From Parcubacteria group bacterium (GTDB taxonomy: Bacteria; Patescibacteria; ABY1; Buchananbacterales; UBA6539), in NCBI GenBank assembly GCA_002687175.1, contig NYZP01000001.1:10607-74606 (forward strand): a stretch of DNA of 64,000 nucleotides, written 5' to 3'. The notes under the pieces were generated by a model. It was not told where the DNA came from, searched no databases, and saw only the letters and a program-made list of their open reading frames with translations. The translations under genes were made by a program, and so were the position numbers. Shown one piece after another: positions 51,674 to 60,471 of this stretch. Every line of letters starts with the position of its first letter. The first letter of the stretch is position 1.

Positions 51674-51935
51674 TATGCACTGGACTTATTGGCTAATGTT
51701 ACTAATCTAAAAGCCCCTTAATAACCTCTTGGGTTATTTTATCGGCAATTGAATTTTCAGACTGACGAAGATTCCGCTAGCCTTGAACCAGTGTTTGATC
51801 TAATTATCTGTCCTCCTTTGGACTAAAACCTTGGTAGTTAATCAATGTGACCAGTCATACCAACCGACAAGTCCCAGTATACCTAATATAACAAGCACTA
51901 GACAGCCAAAACGTCGGATGCTAAATGATCTACTA
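51674..51935 (-). other. leader-like region with possible decayed small genes
   Basis: On the minus strand two SD-like sites (GGGAGG near 51951 and AAAGGAGG near 51808) are followed by frames that lack ATG/GTG/TTG. One reads as a short membrane peptide from a CTG ('RRFGCLVLVILGILGLVGW'), the other as a frame ending 'SENSIADKITQEVIKGLLD'. Both look like remnants of small genes downstream of the 135-aa gene. Confidence 0.3.
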
Positions 51936-52343
51936 CTAGTTGTCAGTTCTGTATTCCTCCCTGTCTATGACAAAGTGACTTTTACGTTGATTGGTGACTT
52001 CTCTCGCCATTTTTCGAATCACTTCATTTTCGTCTTGAGTAGCAGCTGCCAGTACCTCTTGATGCCAGTATTCCATCAACTGAGTTGCTGCCGCAACAGC
52101 AGGGTCATCAGAATCTGAGCTGTTGTCAAGACTGATGTCAATTCTTTTGGACATCACTCTAACGGCCATTTGCCGAAAGTAAGCAATCTCCTCCAAATTA
52201 AAAGCAACCTGAATAAACTCCAGTTCCTCGGCACTGGTTGCGTGATCCTTGAGGATTATCTTCCTTGGTTGGTGGCTTTCCAAGAAAACAGCCACCAGAA
52301 GACAAACTATTACCAATACCCCATAGGCTTTGGAAAACTTCAT
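51936..52343 (-). CDS. 135-aa membrane-anchored protein
   Basis: The start at 52343 is chosen for the AAAGGAG SD. An N-terminal anchor 'AYGVLVIVCLLVAVFL' precedes a helical, acidic extracytoplasmic part ('AEELEFIQVAFNLEEIAYFRQMAVRVMSKRIDISLD', 'AVAAATQLMEYWHQEVLAAATQDENEVIRKMAREV'). The later helices resemble one HEAT-type unit, like the neighbouring 362-aa protein. Consensus promoter upstream. Confidence 0.6.
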   Translation of the reverse strand: MKFSKAYGVLVIVCLLVAVFLESHQPRKIILKDHATSAEELEFIQVAFNLEEIAYFRQMAVRVMSKRIDISLDNSSDSDDPAVAAATQLMEYWHQEVLAAATQDENEVIRKMAREVTNQRKSHFVIDREEYRTDN

Positions 52344-52392
52344 GGTGGATCTCCTTTGGCTGTTGTTTATAAATGTCAATGTTCTTTACCTC

Positions 52393-52421
52393 AACTTATC
52401 TTAACTAATATTTTTTGTCAA
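52393..52421 (-). promoter_or_regulatory. consensus promoter of the 135-aa gene
   Basis: Minus strand TTGACA (52416-52421), a 17-nt spacer and TAAGTT (52393-52398). It begins right after the terminator of the preceding gene. Confidence 0.7.
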
Positions 52422-52423
52422 AG

Positions 52424-52451
52424 AAAAAAACCGCTTAGCTATGCTATGCGG
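52424..52451 (-). terminator. intrinsic terminator of the HEAT-repeat gene
   Basis: Minus-strand CCGCATAGC-ata-GCTAAGCGG stem with one mismatch, then seven T. Confidence 0.8.
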
Positions 52452-52477
52452 CCTGTGAATTGGACTGACCAACTAAC

Positions 52478-53566
52478 TTATAAATCGACGGTCACCGAAT
52501 CTTCTACTTCGGCATTAATAGCATCTTCTTCGGTATTATGACTCTCTTCTTCAGAAGATACTAAAGTGACTCGATTGGACAATGCTTCAACCACTCCCTC
52601 GCGAACAATTTCAGATTCGTCAGAGAGGGCGGTTACTAATGCTCGATCAACTTTGGGACTTGGGTCTGGTAAGGCTGCCAGTAATTCAACTGCCTCCTCA
52701 CGAATCCCTGAATAGCCATGAGACAAGGCGCTAATTAAAGCAGCTTCAACTACCAGACCTGATCTACCCACTAATGCTTCTATAGCATTATGCTGATTTA
52801 CCCAACCTGAGTTATCAGTAAAAACTCTGATCAAGTATGCTTCAACTTCCGGACCGGAAAGTTTGCTTAAAGCCTTGATGGCATCATAATGAATATTTCC
52901 ATCGTTATCATAGGCTGACTTGATCAATACTGCATACAAATCATCGTCTGGCAACATACCAGCCAATGCCTGCCTGGCTGCTTCACGAACATATTGATCT
53001 TCATCAGTAGTGGCCACAATTAAGGCCACTGAAATCTCCTCACCTGATCGTTGGCATAAAACATTAATTGCCGCTAGGCGTAAACCCTTGCTGGTAGCTG
53101 TAGAGAACTCGATTAACTCCTCATCAGTCACCTCTGTCAGTCTTTCTTCCAATGCTAGAGCGGCTGTTGCGCTCACCGTGTAACTTTCAGAATTTGCCAC
53201 TTCAGTCAGCATGACGAAGTCAAAAGTAGGCATTAATTCCTTTAAAGACTCAGCGGCAGCCCACTTAACATCAAAATCATCATCATTACTGGCTTTGATA
53301 AGTGCCCTGATGATTTGATCATTTCTTTCTTCCTCGGTCATCTCGACAAATGATACAGTGTCAACTTCTTCGGTCGCAACCGCCTCGCTATTTTCGCTGT
53401 CGACTTCAGTAGCCCCGTCTCCTGATATTTCTTCGGCGATCGTTGGTTTAATCACCACTTCGCTTTTCCAATCGTCGATAATTGGAAGAGCAACAAAAAT
53501 TAAGAATATCAGTGCTCCAACACAAGCAATACACAACTTACCAGGATGATCAAATATTTTCCTCAT
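52478..53566 (-). CDS. membrane-anchored HEAT-repeat protein
   Basis: A 362-aa protein with SD AGAAGGAG before ATG 53566. An anchor lies at about 10-30, then an acidic Glu/Val/Asp-rich linker. About six to seven HEAT-like repeats follow ('DDFDVKWAAAESLKELMP', 'EDQYVREAARQALAGMLP', 'NDGNIHYDAIKALSKLSG', 'HGYSGIREEAVELLAALP', 'ESEIVREGVVEALSNRV'), then an acidic tail. It is probably a protein-binding scaffold on the outer face. Composition is unlike that of core genes. Confidence 0.75.
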   Translation of the reverse strand: MRKIFDHPGKLCIACVGALIFLIFVALPIIDDWKSEVVIKPTIAEEISGDGATEVDSENSEAVATEEVDTVSFVEMTEEERNDQIIRALIKASNDDDFDVKWAAAESLKELMPTFDFVMLTEVANSESYTVSATAALALEERLTEVTDEELIEFSTATSKGLRLAAINVLCQRSGEEISVALIVATTDEDQYVREAARQALAGMLPDDDLYAVLIKSAYDNDGNIHYDAIKALSKLSGPEVEAYLIRVFTDNSGWVNQHNAIEALVGRSGLVVEAALISALSHGYSGIREEAVELLAALPDPSPKVDRALVTALSDESEIVREGVVEALSNRVTLVSSEEESHNTEEDAINAEVEDSVTVDL

Positions 53567-53645
53567 GACATTACTCCTTCTGTGCCTCCTGGATTTCTGA
53601 ACCTAAAAGGTTCGGTCAAAGATCAAACAAAGTCCAACATCCTAA

Positions 53646-54641
53646 TTACCACAGTTCTTTAGCCTCCTGCCAAATATTTGGATAACCCTGTTGGTCAAGC
53701 CAGTACCAATACTCTACTCCCCAAAGGTAAACTTCGGCGAAACCAGCTTGTTCAACATAGTTTATATTATCTTTAAATCTTTGTAAAGTAAATGATCGTT
53801 CCTGTTCTTCCAGAGTTAATTCAATCATTGGTTTATCTAAAGTCCAGGGTTCCATTTGTAGTTCAATCACAATCACTTTGTCTAGATTCTTATGAAAAAA
53901 TTTGGTCAAGTCGGCCTTGTAACGATAGGCCGCTGGTGGTAGAAAAAAATAGTCCCAAAACCCCAGATATTTATTCCAAACTACTCGGTATAAAGTGATA
54001 CCTAAATTATCAGCCAAGCTGGCCGCTCCTTGCCAATGATTCAGCTCGCCACTGTCAGTCACCACAATTGGCCTAGTGTTATCGAGTGAGCGCACTAATT
54101 CTATTTCCTGAGCTAAAAACTTTTTGTCGGGTAAGGGGCATTCACCAAATAAAGCAAACAGAGGTTCATTCTCTACTTGCCAAGACTTTATAACATCGTT
54201 ACTTTGGTATCGTTCAATAACTGCCCGAATATATTCTAACTGCTGTTGTTGAATGGCCAGAGGTGCTAAGTTGATAAGCCAATCGGGATCATGGCATTCT
54301 GGCCAACGCGGTGCTCGCCGACCAACCACTAAGCCAATATCAATCCCCCGGTTTTGGGCTTCGGTTATTTGCCAGTCAAGATCAGAAAAATCAAAACTGT
54401 CTTGGACAGGCTCAATGTCATCCCAATAAGCCACCAACCGTAAGTTAGTAACCTGCAGTTGATCTAAGATTGCTAGATAAGATTGATGCCAGTCCAGTTC
54501 TAATTCAATAGCATACTTTTTACTGAAAGTAACACCATACTTGGTTGGTTCAGCAGTACTAAAATCTTTAGTAAACAAAAAAACCCCTAACCAGACAATG
54601 GCCAATATTAATAATATTATAATAAATAGCTTTTTAGACAC
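53646..54641 (-). CDS. membrane-anchored glycoside-hydrolase-like protein (TIM barrel)
   Basis: A 331-aa protein; GTG start at 54641 preferred because the frame upstream runs through a dispersed AT-rich repeat. An N-terminal anchor 'LFIIILLILAIVWLGVFLF' precedes a barrel with 'NLRLVAYWDDIEPVQ', the putative acid/base Glu in 'SWQVENEPLF', and a second Glu in 'VIVIELQMEPW'. The pattern is that of GH5/GH10/GH39-like clan A enzymes. The substrate is unknown; it may trim the cell's own glycan. Confidence 0.65.
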   Translation of the reverse strand: MSKKLFIIILLILAIVWLGVFLFTKDFSTAEPTKYGVTFSKKYAIELELDWHQSYLAILDQLQVTNLRLVAYWDDIEPVQDSFDFSDLDWQITEAQNRGIDIGLVVGRRAPRWPECHDPDWLINLAPLAIQQQQLEYIRAVIERYQSNDVIKSWQVENEPLFALFGECPLPDKKFLAQEIELVRSLDNTRPIVVTDSGELNHWQGAASLADNLGITLYRVVWNKYLGFWDYFFLPPAAYRYKADLTKFFHKNLDKVIVIELQMEPWTLDKPMIELTLEEQERSFTLQRFKDNINYVEQAGFAEVYLWGVEYWYWLDQQGYPNIWQEAKELW

Positions 54642-54647
54642 GATGAA

Positions 54648-54760
54648 AGAATTAAGAATATTAAATTTGGAATTTGGAATGTTGAATATGGAATGTGGGA
54701 TCAAGGTGCTTAGATTATAATCCAAATTCTAGATTCCATATTCTAAATTCTAATTTAATT
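54648..54760. repeat. AT-rich quasi-palindrome (dispersed repeat)
   Basis: Left half GGAATTTGGAATGTTGAATATGGAATG-like and right half AATTCTAGATTCCATATTCTAAATTC-like are imperfect inverted copies. The left half is open as an apparent N-terminal extension of the hydrolase gene. Confidence 0.55.
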
Positions 54761-54764
54761 ATAG

Positions 54765-54791
54765 CAAAAAAAATAGCCGAGTTAAACGGCT
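54765..54791 (-). terminator. intrinsic terminator of the second mreB gene
   Basis: AGCCG / CGGCT stem (54775-54779, 54787-54791) with a long T-run on the minus strand. Confidence 0.7.
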
Positions 54792-54815
54792 TGGACAGTA
54801 TATAATGCTCACTAC

Positions 54816-55823
54816 CTATTTAATGGCTAAAATACTCCTCTTATATGATTCTAGGTTTTCCAAAGCAATACCGGTTCCCTTGGCCACACTGAACAAAGCT
54901 TCATCAGCGACATAAACTGACACTCCGGTCACTTGGGTAATTAATTGATCAATGTTTCTTAAAAGTGATGAACCACCGGACATAATAATACCTTTATCAA
55001 TAACATCGGCTGAAAGTTCTGGTGGTGTTTTGTGCAACACATCTTTGACCGCCTGAATAATCCCTTCCAGCTCCGCTTGAATGGCGTCGGTGATGTCATC
55101 AGAAGTCACCGTAATGGTTCGTGGTAAACCAGTAATCACATCACGGCCCCGAACTTCATCGGTTAAACGCTCTTCCATGTACATCGCTGAACCAATATCT
55201 ATCTTGATGCGCTCAGCGGTTCGTTCTCCAATTGATAAATTATATTTACGTCGGACGTAGTCAGCAATCGCCGAATCAAATCGGTTACCGCCAATTCGTA
55301 CCGAAGTTGAAGCGACAATACCACCTAAAGATATCACCGCCATTTCCGAGGTACCACCACCAATATCAATAATCATGTGGCCAGATGGTGAACCAATCGG
55401 AATGTCCGAACCAATCGCCGCGACAATTGGTTCTTTAATAATATAAGCAGCCTTGGCCCCAGCAGCAATGGTCGCATCAATTACTGCTCGACGTTCGGTC
55501 GAAGTAATACCGGCCGGTACGGCCACCATCACTTCTGGACGAAATAACCGAACCCCACCTAAGGCCTTGTTAACAAAATAACGCAGCATCGCCGCGGTAG
55601 TTTTATAGTCAGCAATCACCCCATCCTTCAGCGGCCTAACCGCAATGATTGTATCAGGAGTTCGACCCAGCATTTCTTTAGCTTCCACACCAACGGCTAA
55701 TATTTTTTTATCAACCACGGACACCGCCACCACTGATGGCTCATTAATAACAATCCCCCGCTTGGGAACGTAGACTAACGAGTTGGTTGTCCCTAAATCA
55801 ATTCCGATTTTTTTAATCAACAT
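54816..55823 (-). CDS. MreB-like actin homologue (copy 2)
   Basis: A 335-aa MreB/Mbl-type protein. 'IGIDLGTTNSLVYVPKRGIVINEPSVVA', 'MIIDIGGGTSEMAVISLGG' and 'GIIMSGGSSLLRNIDQLI' are intact nucleotide motifs. It is clearly diverged from copy 1 at 45-46 kb and stands alone, beside glycosyltransferases instead of mreCD. It may have a specialised shape or surface role. Confidence 0.92.
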   Translation of the reverse strand: MLIKKIGIDLGTTNSLVYVPKRGIVINEPSVVAVSVVDKKILAVGVEAKEMLGRTPDTIIAVRPLKDGVIADYKTTAAMLRYFVNKALGGVRLFRPEVMVAVPAGITSTERRAVIDATIAAGAKAAYIIKEPIVAAIGSDIPIGSPSGHMIIDIGGGTSEMAVISLGGIVASTSVRIGGNRFDSAIADYVRRKYNLSIGERTAERIKIDIGSAMYMEERLTDEVRGRDVITGLPRTITVTSDDITDAIQAELEGIIQAVKDVLHKTPPELSADVIDKGIIMSGGSSLLRNIDQLITQVTGVSVYVADEALFSVAKGTGIALENLESYKRSILAIK

Positions 55824-55941
55824 AGTGATGAATTTCTAATGGTTAAAAATTTAAACATTAAAAATTGATTCGAAATTAGAAATTAAAAATTAGAAATTTT
55901 GGCTCATTTATCTTAGTAGAAATAGCCCTATTTGTAAAGAC

Positions 55942-56808
55942 TTAAACCCTTGGTGGTAGCTTCACGCCCAAATACTTAGCAAAATATTTTATTCCCGAGG
56001 CAATATGAATTCGGCCACTTTTACTAAAAATGCCTAACAAGCCACCGCGTTGGGCGGAAAGCCGTTGGTGATAATGAACTAATTCAACATCACTGTAATA
56101 AACCACCTTATATTTTTCCTGCCAGACCCGGCGGCACAAATCTAGATCTTCAAAATACATAAAAAAGCGTTCATCAAGCAGACCCACCTTGTCCAACACT
56201 GATTTTTTAATTAACAAACAAGCGCCAAACAACCAGTCAACTTCTTGGGTTTTTTGATGGTCAAAATCTTTCATTAAATATTTACTAACGCCACTTTTAG
56301 CTAATGATAATTTACCAAAAAAAGTTCGGCGGTAAACTGGGGTTAAAAAATTTGGAAACCGGCGGCAAGAGTACTGAACACTGCCATCAGGGTTTATTAG
56401 CCGTGGTCCAATCATTCCAACATCAGAATTACTGTCCATGTAAGCCATCATTTTCTCTAAGGCTTCAGGAACAATAGCAATATCAGGGTTCAAAATCATC
56501 ACATATTTACCCTTGGCTTTTTTAATACCTAAATTATTACCAGCGGCAAAACCATTATTGGCATTAGCCTGAATAGTGATAATACTAGGAATTTTAAGTG
56601 GGTTGGCAATTGGCAACAGTTGTTGCACTTCCTGCTTAGGATCATCTTTATACATTTTAGCCACCGCCTCCAAGGTGTGATCTTCCGACTTATTATCAAC
56701 CACAATAATTTCATACGACAACTGAGGTTGAGCTGTCACGATACCCTTAATGCACTGTTTAACCAAACCCTGTTGTTTATAGTTTAGGATGACAATTGAG
56801 AGGTCCAT
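55942..56808 (-). CDS. glycosyltransferase family 2
   Basis: A 288-aa protein with 'LSIVILNYKQQGLVKQCIKGI', 'VVDNKSEDHTL', 'NNGFAAGNNLGIKKAKGKYVMILNPDI' (donor/metal region) and 'FMYFEDLDLCRRVW'. WbbL/rhamnosyltransferase-like. An unusual insertion ('DDPKQEVQQLLPIANPLKIP') sits between the first two motifs. It is part of a second glycan cluster with the next two genes. Confidence 0.88.
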   Translation of the reverse strand: MDLSIVILNYKQQGLVKQCIKGIVTAQPQLSYEIIVVDNKSEDHTLEAVAKMYKDDPKQEVQQLLPIANPLKIPSIITIQANANNGFAAGNNLGIKKAKGKYVMILNPDIAIVPEALEKMMAYMDSNSDVGMIGPRLINPDGSVQYSCRRFPNFLTPVYRRTFFGKLSLAKSGVSKYLMKDFDHQKTQEVDWLFGACLLIKKSVLDKVGLLDERFFMYFEDLDLCRRVWQEKYKVVYYSDVELVHYHQRLSAQRGGLLGIFSKSGRIHIASGIKYFAKYLGVKLPPRV

Positions 56809-56817
56809 GCTTACTTC

Positions 56818-56905
56818 GTTTAAGGTTAAAATTATTAGGATTAAGAATTTGGAATTTTGAATATTGAATTAGGTATCTAAATTCTATATTCCATATTCTA
56901 TATTC
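56818..56905. repeat. AT-rich quasi-palindrome (dispersed repeat)
   Basis: GAATTTGGAATTTTGAAT and the inverted-type AATTCTATATTCCATATTCT face each other. It belongs to the same family as 54648-54760 and the tandem copy in the polymerase gene at 11971-12010. Confidence 0.5.
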
Positions 56906-57933
56906 TACCGAAACCATTTTCTGATTTCTCTTGGGGCTACCTTCTTGTGTGCCATGATCACTCGGCGCTTTAATAAAGTGGCTGGCAAGTACTTAAAAAA
57001 TTGGGTAATGCTCTTGTACTGAAATGGTTCAAAAATTAAGGCAAAAAGGATAATCCTCAATTCCCAAAATAAGAACCAGGGTAATGCCAAAAGGGTGTTA
57101 ATCCACTGATCATTTTTGACTAACATTAAATGGTGGTTACGAAAAGATAGTGACCTTAACATTTTGGACACCGCCTCGCGACTGGCCATTCTTTTTTTAA
57201 GGCTAGTTTCTTCATACGCCGACAGTCGACGATGATGATAACACACCGCCTCGGGAACGTACCAACACTGCCAGCCATAAAGTCTCATCCGCCAAGCTAA
57301 ATCAATATCTTCTTTGTAAGCAAAAAAATTATTGTCAAAATACTCATCTTTAATTAATACTTCATCCAAAACAGATTTACGATACAAGGCACAGCTAGCC
57401 GAAACGCCAAACACCTCTTCCAATCGATCATACTGGCCTTTATCTTTTTTACCCTCACCACGATTAACTACCCGACGGCTTTTGTAAATTTGTAATCCAG
57501 TGGAATCAATCACATCAGACTTAATCGCTTCTCTTAAGCCTGACTGATCAGCTTGATCAATTGCCGCACTAAAAAGTTTAAAAGTTTTGCCACCAAAACT
57601 GCCGGCTTCTGGATGTTGATCCGCAAAATTAATCATGTTTTGTAAAAAATCGTCAGATAAAATAACATCGGGATTCATCACTAAAACGTACTCGCTTTTA
57701 GCAAGCTTAATCCCTTTATCATTGGCCTTGGCAAAACCAAGATTTTTAAAATTTTGTAAAATTGCCACCGTCGGATATTGGGCTCTGATAAATTCGACCG
57801 TACCATCATCCGAACCATTATCAATTACCAACACTTGAAAATCACGAAAATTTTGACGCATTAAAGACTCGAGGCATTCTAATATATACCTCATTGAGTT
57901 CCAAGTGACAATTTGTACTGATATTTTTGGCAT
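56905..57933 (-). CDS. glycosyltransferase family 2 with C-terminal extension
   Basis: A 342-aa protein. 'ISVQIVTWNSMRYILECLESL', 'VIDNGSDDGTVEFI', 'NLGFAKANDKGIKLAKSEYVLVMNPDV' and 'FFAYKEDIDLAWRMR' are present. The last about 90 residues add a hydrophobic, basic segment ('TLLALPWFLFWELRIILFALIF') that may associate with the membrane. Closest to rhamnosyl-/galactosyltransferases of O-antigen loci. Its stop lies at the edge of the AT-rich repeat. Confidence 0.87.
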   Translation of the reverse strand: MPKISVQIVTWNSMRYILECLESLMRQNFRDFQVLVIDNGSDDGTVEFIRAQYPTVAILQNFKNLGFAKANDKGIKLAKSEYVLVMNPDVILSDDFLQNMINFADQHPEAGSFGGKTFKLFSAAIDQADQSGLREAIKSDVIDSTGLQIYKSRRVVNRGEGKKDKGQYDRLEEVFGVSASCALYRKSVLDEVLIKDEYFDNNFFAYKEDIDLAWRMRLYGWQCWYVPEAVCYHHRRLSAYEETSLKKRMASREAVSKMLRSLSFRNHHLMLVKNDQWINTLLALPWFLFWELRIILFALIFEPFQYKSITQFFKYLPATLLKRRVIMAHKKVAPREIRKWFR

Positions 57934-57939
57934 AAGTTA

Positions 57940-58019
57940 GCTTCTTAGGTTATTAGCTTCTTAGGTTATTAGGGGGGGTAAAAAATCCCCTAAAAAGCTA
58001 ATAAGCTAAAAACCTAGTC
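57940..58019. repeat. tandem/inverted repeat region before the GT2 membrane gene end
   Basis: The 16-bp unit TTAGCTTCTTAGGTTA occurs twice in tandem, then a G7 run faces TCCCC. The arm AGCTAATAAGCTAAAAACC completes an imperfect hairpin, which could serve as a terminator for the minus-strand gene ending at 58020. Confidence 0.55.
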
Positions 58020-59513
58020 TCATCTCTTCTCCGTTACCCAAAAGCCTAAGCGATGTTTTCCACCCAACATTAATCTAGTTTGGGCGTCAACCGCCGGAAT
58101 TGAACCAAACAGAATCATGGTAATCGGCACCATAATCCACTGTAAGAACATCACCACATAATGTTTCACTGCATACCCTTTTGGTCGTGGTGGTAACATC
58201 AGGGCGTATAAAATAGCAATAGTTATAAAACCAACCATAGCACCCCTCATTAATAAGGCCAAAACGTGTGGCGCATTTTGAAACAAAGCGGTTTCCCGTT
58301 CTATTTCCGTGGCCAACCACAAGGGCAAGTAACCACCGACTAAAATAATAATTGGCGCCGTGGCCCAAGAATAAACCCCTTCAGTTTGATTCCAAAAATA
58401 GGAAATTTTTCGACGAAAAGGAATTTTCCGGCCACGGCCGTTCTTAAACCAAAACTGCCTAACCATCCAGGGAAAGTGTTCCACTCCCCAAGCCCAACGC
58501 CTCATTTGTTTATACTGATTTCCTAAACTGCGCCAGAACTTGCCAATGTCGACCGTGTTCATATAAACGGGAATATACATTGGAACAGTCTCGTAATCCC
58601 CTTGATAGTGAACCAAGCCTTGTAAAAAAATTCTAGAGTCTTCGGTGACAATAGTCTTGTCCCAAAAACCAACTTCCACCAAAGTTTTAAAACTCATGCT
58701 GTGCGACGAGAAGGTAAATAACCGTTCTGGTCGAGATAAATCAGTAAACAACCAAAAGGTGGTGGAACTGGCCACAACCCTAACTATCGGATTTGATTCC
58801 CAGACATTGTTGTTGTAAATAGCAATTGGCTGATAGCTGGCGTGAGTTGGATTGGGATGGGTTAAGTATTTGTAAGTTAAGTAAGCAAAATACTGCTGAT
58901 GAACCGAAGTATCAATGTCAAAGTTAGAAACAATCACTTTAGAATAATCAAAACCTAATTCGTCAATAAGTTTCTTGGCTTCCCGCGCCGCGTAATTAGT
59001 GTTAGATCCTTTGCCTGGCAATTCGCCTTCGATGTCCTTGGGATGAACCGTGGTCATAAATTTAAAAAATTTATTGCCAAATTCTTGTTTAATTTGTTCG
59101 GCAATCATTTGAAAATTTTCTTGGTCTCGTTCTTCTCCGGCCAAAACTACAATAAACTTATCAAGTTCGTAATTAGAGTTAACAATCGCGGCAAACGGTT
59201 TCTTTACAATATCGTAAGGTTCTTTATAAGTTGGTAAAAATACCAAATGATAATAGTCTTGATATTGCTTATCAAGTTCTTTTACTTTAGTAAACCAATC
59301 TACTCTGATGTCACGTTGAAACCGTCTCCAAGAGGTTAATAGATAAATCAACATGTATAAAATTCGCATTACCCAGTAAAGATCAAAGGCAATGATGAAG
59401 TAGATAGTTAGTAGTGGCTTGAAGATTGACAGGGCAATTAGAGCGATAAAAGTTGCCCAGACTAAAAATCCTGGAATAACTTCCAGAATCCTTATTTTGT
59501 TAGACTCTTTCAT
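58020..59513 (-). CDS. membrane-embedded family 2 glycosyltransferase
   Basis: A 497-aa protein. Two N-terminal membrane segments (about 14-60), a cytosolic GT domain with 'SNFDIDTSV' (DxD) and 'KTLVEVGFWDKTIVTEDSRIFLQG' (TED motif), then 'QYKQMRRWAWGVEHFPW' (Q/RxxRW) and four C-terminal membrane segments. This resembles processive synthases such as cellulose or hyaluronan synthase. The product is unknown. With the two GT2 genes downstream it forms a second surface-glycan cluster. Confidence 0.85.
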   Translation of the reverse strand: MKESNKIRILEVIPGFLVWATFIALIALSIFKPLLTIYFIIAFDLYWVMRILYMLIYLLTSWRRFQRDIRVDWFTKVKELDKQYQDYYHLVFLPTYKEPYDIVKKPFAAIVNSNYELDKFIVVLAGEERDQENFQMIAEQIKQEFGNKFFKFMTTVHPKDIEGELPGKGSNTNYAAREAKKLIDELGFDYSKVIVSNFDIDTSVHQQYFAYLTYKYLTHPNPTHASYQPIAIYNNNVWESNPIVRVVASSTTFWLFTDLSRPERLFTFSSHSMSFKTLVEVGFWDKTIVTEDSRIFLQGLVHYQGDYETVPMYIPVYMNTVDIGKFWRSLGNQYKQMRRWAWGVEHFPWMVRQFWFKNGRGRKIPFRRKISYFWNQTEGVYSWATAPIIILVGGYLPLWLATEIERETALFQNAPHVLALLMRGAMVGFITIAILYALMLPPRPKGYAVKHYVVMFLQWIMVPITMILFGSIPAVDAQTRLMLGGKHRLGFWVTEKR

Positions 59514-59525
59514 ACCCTAATTTAA

Positions 59526-59563
59526 GCAAAAAAAGCCATTTTTGTAAAGATAAGGCTTTTTAA
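59526..59563 (-). terminator. terminator-like hairpin between the GT gene and the SIR2 locus
   Basis: AAAAAGCC / GGCTTTTT arms with T-runs on both strands; it can end the minus-strand transcript of the SIR2 locus. Confidence 0.6.
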
Positions 59564-59716
59564 AAATAGTACTCGTGATAAATTCTTGGAATGAACTAAT
59601 ATCTGAAATTAAGCAATGGCAAGAGTTAGGGAGACAAGACAGGGAGCTAATTTATTTTAGCTAAAGTAAGCTTTATTGAGTAATTAAGATAGCACCTTTA
59701 TATAATAGGCCCCCGA

Positions 59717-60268
59717 CTATTGTCTCTTGGCTATGTTAGTAATTATCTTTCTTTTATTAAGTACATAGAACATTGCATCAAGTAAAGTTAATAGCGTCTT
59801 ATTATTTTTCCTAATTTTTTTCTTCCACTGGTGTCTTGCCATCATCAAGAGAAGTTTTCTATATGCTTCATATTTATTTTTTTCTTTTTTTGACATTTTT
59901 ATACTTGAAGTTAAATAATTGTCTATTGATTCAAGACTTATTGTATCATAATCAACAAATCTTTGAACGTGGGTATGACGGCCCCTGATTCCAACTATAC
60001 CATTTAAACTTTTTCTGAAATACTTCTTCAAAATATCTACTTGTTTTAATTCCTTAACGGGAATCCCTACTTTCTTTGCTTCCCTTTTTATTTTGTTTAA
60101 AAGACTAATGGTACGCTCGTGAAAAATATATATTTCTGCAAGATAGTTTTCAATATGATAAAAAAATTGTTGTACTCTCGTGAATCCTTGCTTTTCGTAA
60201 TTGCGTGAATATGATTGTAAAAATTTGGGATAAAACTTTTGTCTTTCAATGCTTTTTTCTATTTCCAT
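59717..60268 (-). CDS. HEPN-like helical protein downstream of SIR2
   Basis: 183 residues from ATG 60268, all helical. 'LNGIVGIRGRHTHVQRF' contains an R-x4-H spacing like the catalytic motif of HEPN ribonucleases. The same frame stays open and protein-like upstream to about 60475 ('KGDGTYKKVSTFVFNKSI', 'IKLTPQQKYWERIFPYF') without a start codon. It could therefore be the C-terminal domain of the disrupted SIR2 protein, separated by a frameshift, or a separate partner gene. HEPN assignment is tentative. Confidence 0.5.
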   Translation of the reverse strand: MEIEKSIERQKFYPKFLQSYSRNYEKQGFTRVQQFFYHIENYLAEIYIFHERTISLLNKIKREAKKVGIPVKELKQVDILKKYFRKSLNGIVGIRGRHTHVQRFVDYDTISLESIDNYLTSSIKMSKKEKNKYEAYRKLLLMMARHQWKKKIRKNNKTLLTLLDAMFYVLNKRKIITNIAKRQ

Positions 60269-60471
60269 AAAATAAGGGAAGATGCGTTCCCAATATTTTT
60301 GCTGAGGTGTAAGTTTAATATTCTTTATTGCCTTCTTCTTTTCCTCATCTCCAGATTTACCTTCTAAAGCTTTAAAAGTTTTTTTAGCAATTGGTATGGA
60401 TTTATTAAAAACAAAGGTTGAAACTTTTTTATAAGTCCCATCTCCCTTTTGTTTAGATTTCTTTCCCGTAA

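Noticed and set aside
59575..59664. Plus-strand 29-codon GTG frame ('INSWNELISEIKQWQEL')
   Set aside because: Protein-like, but no SD or promoter, and too short to separate from chance; possibly a fragment.
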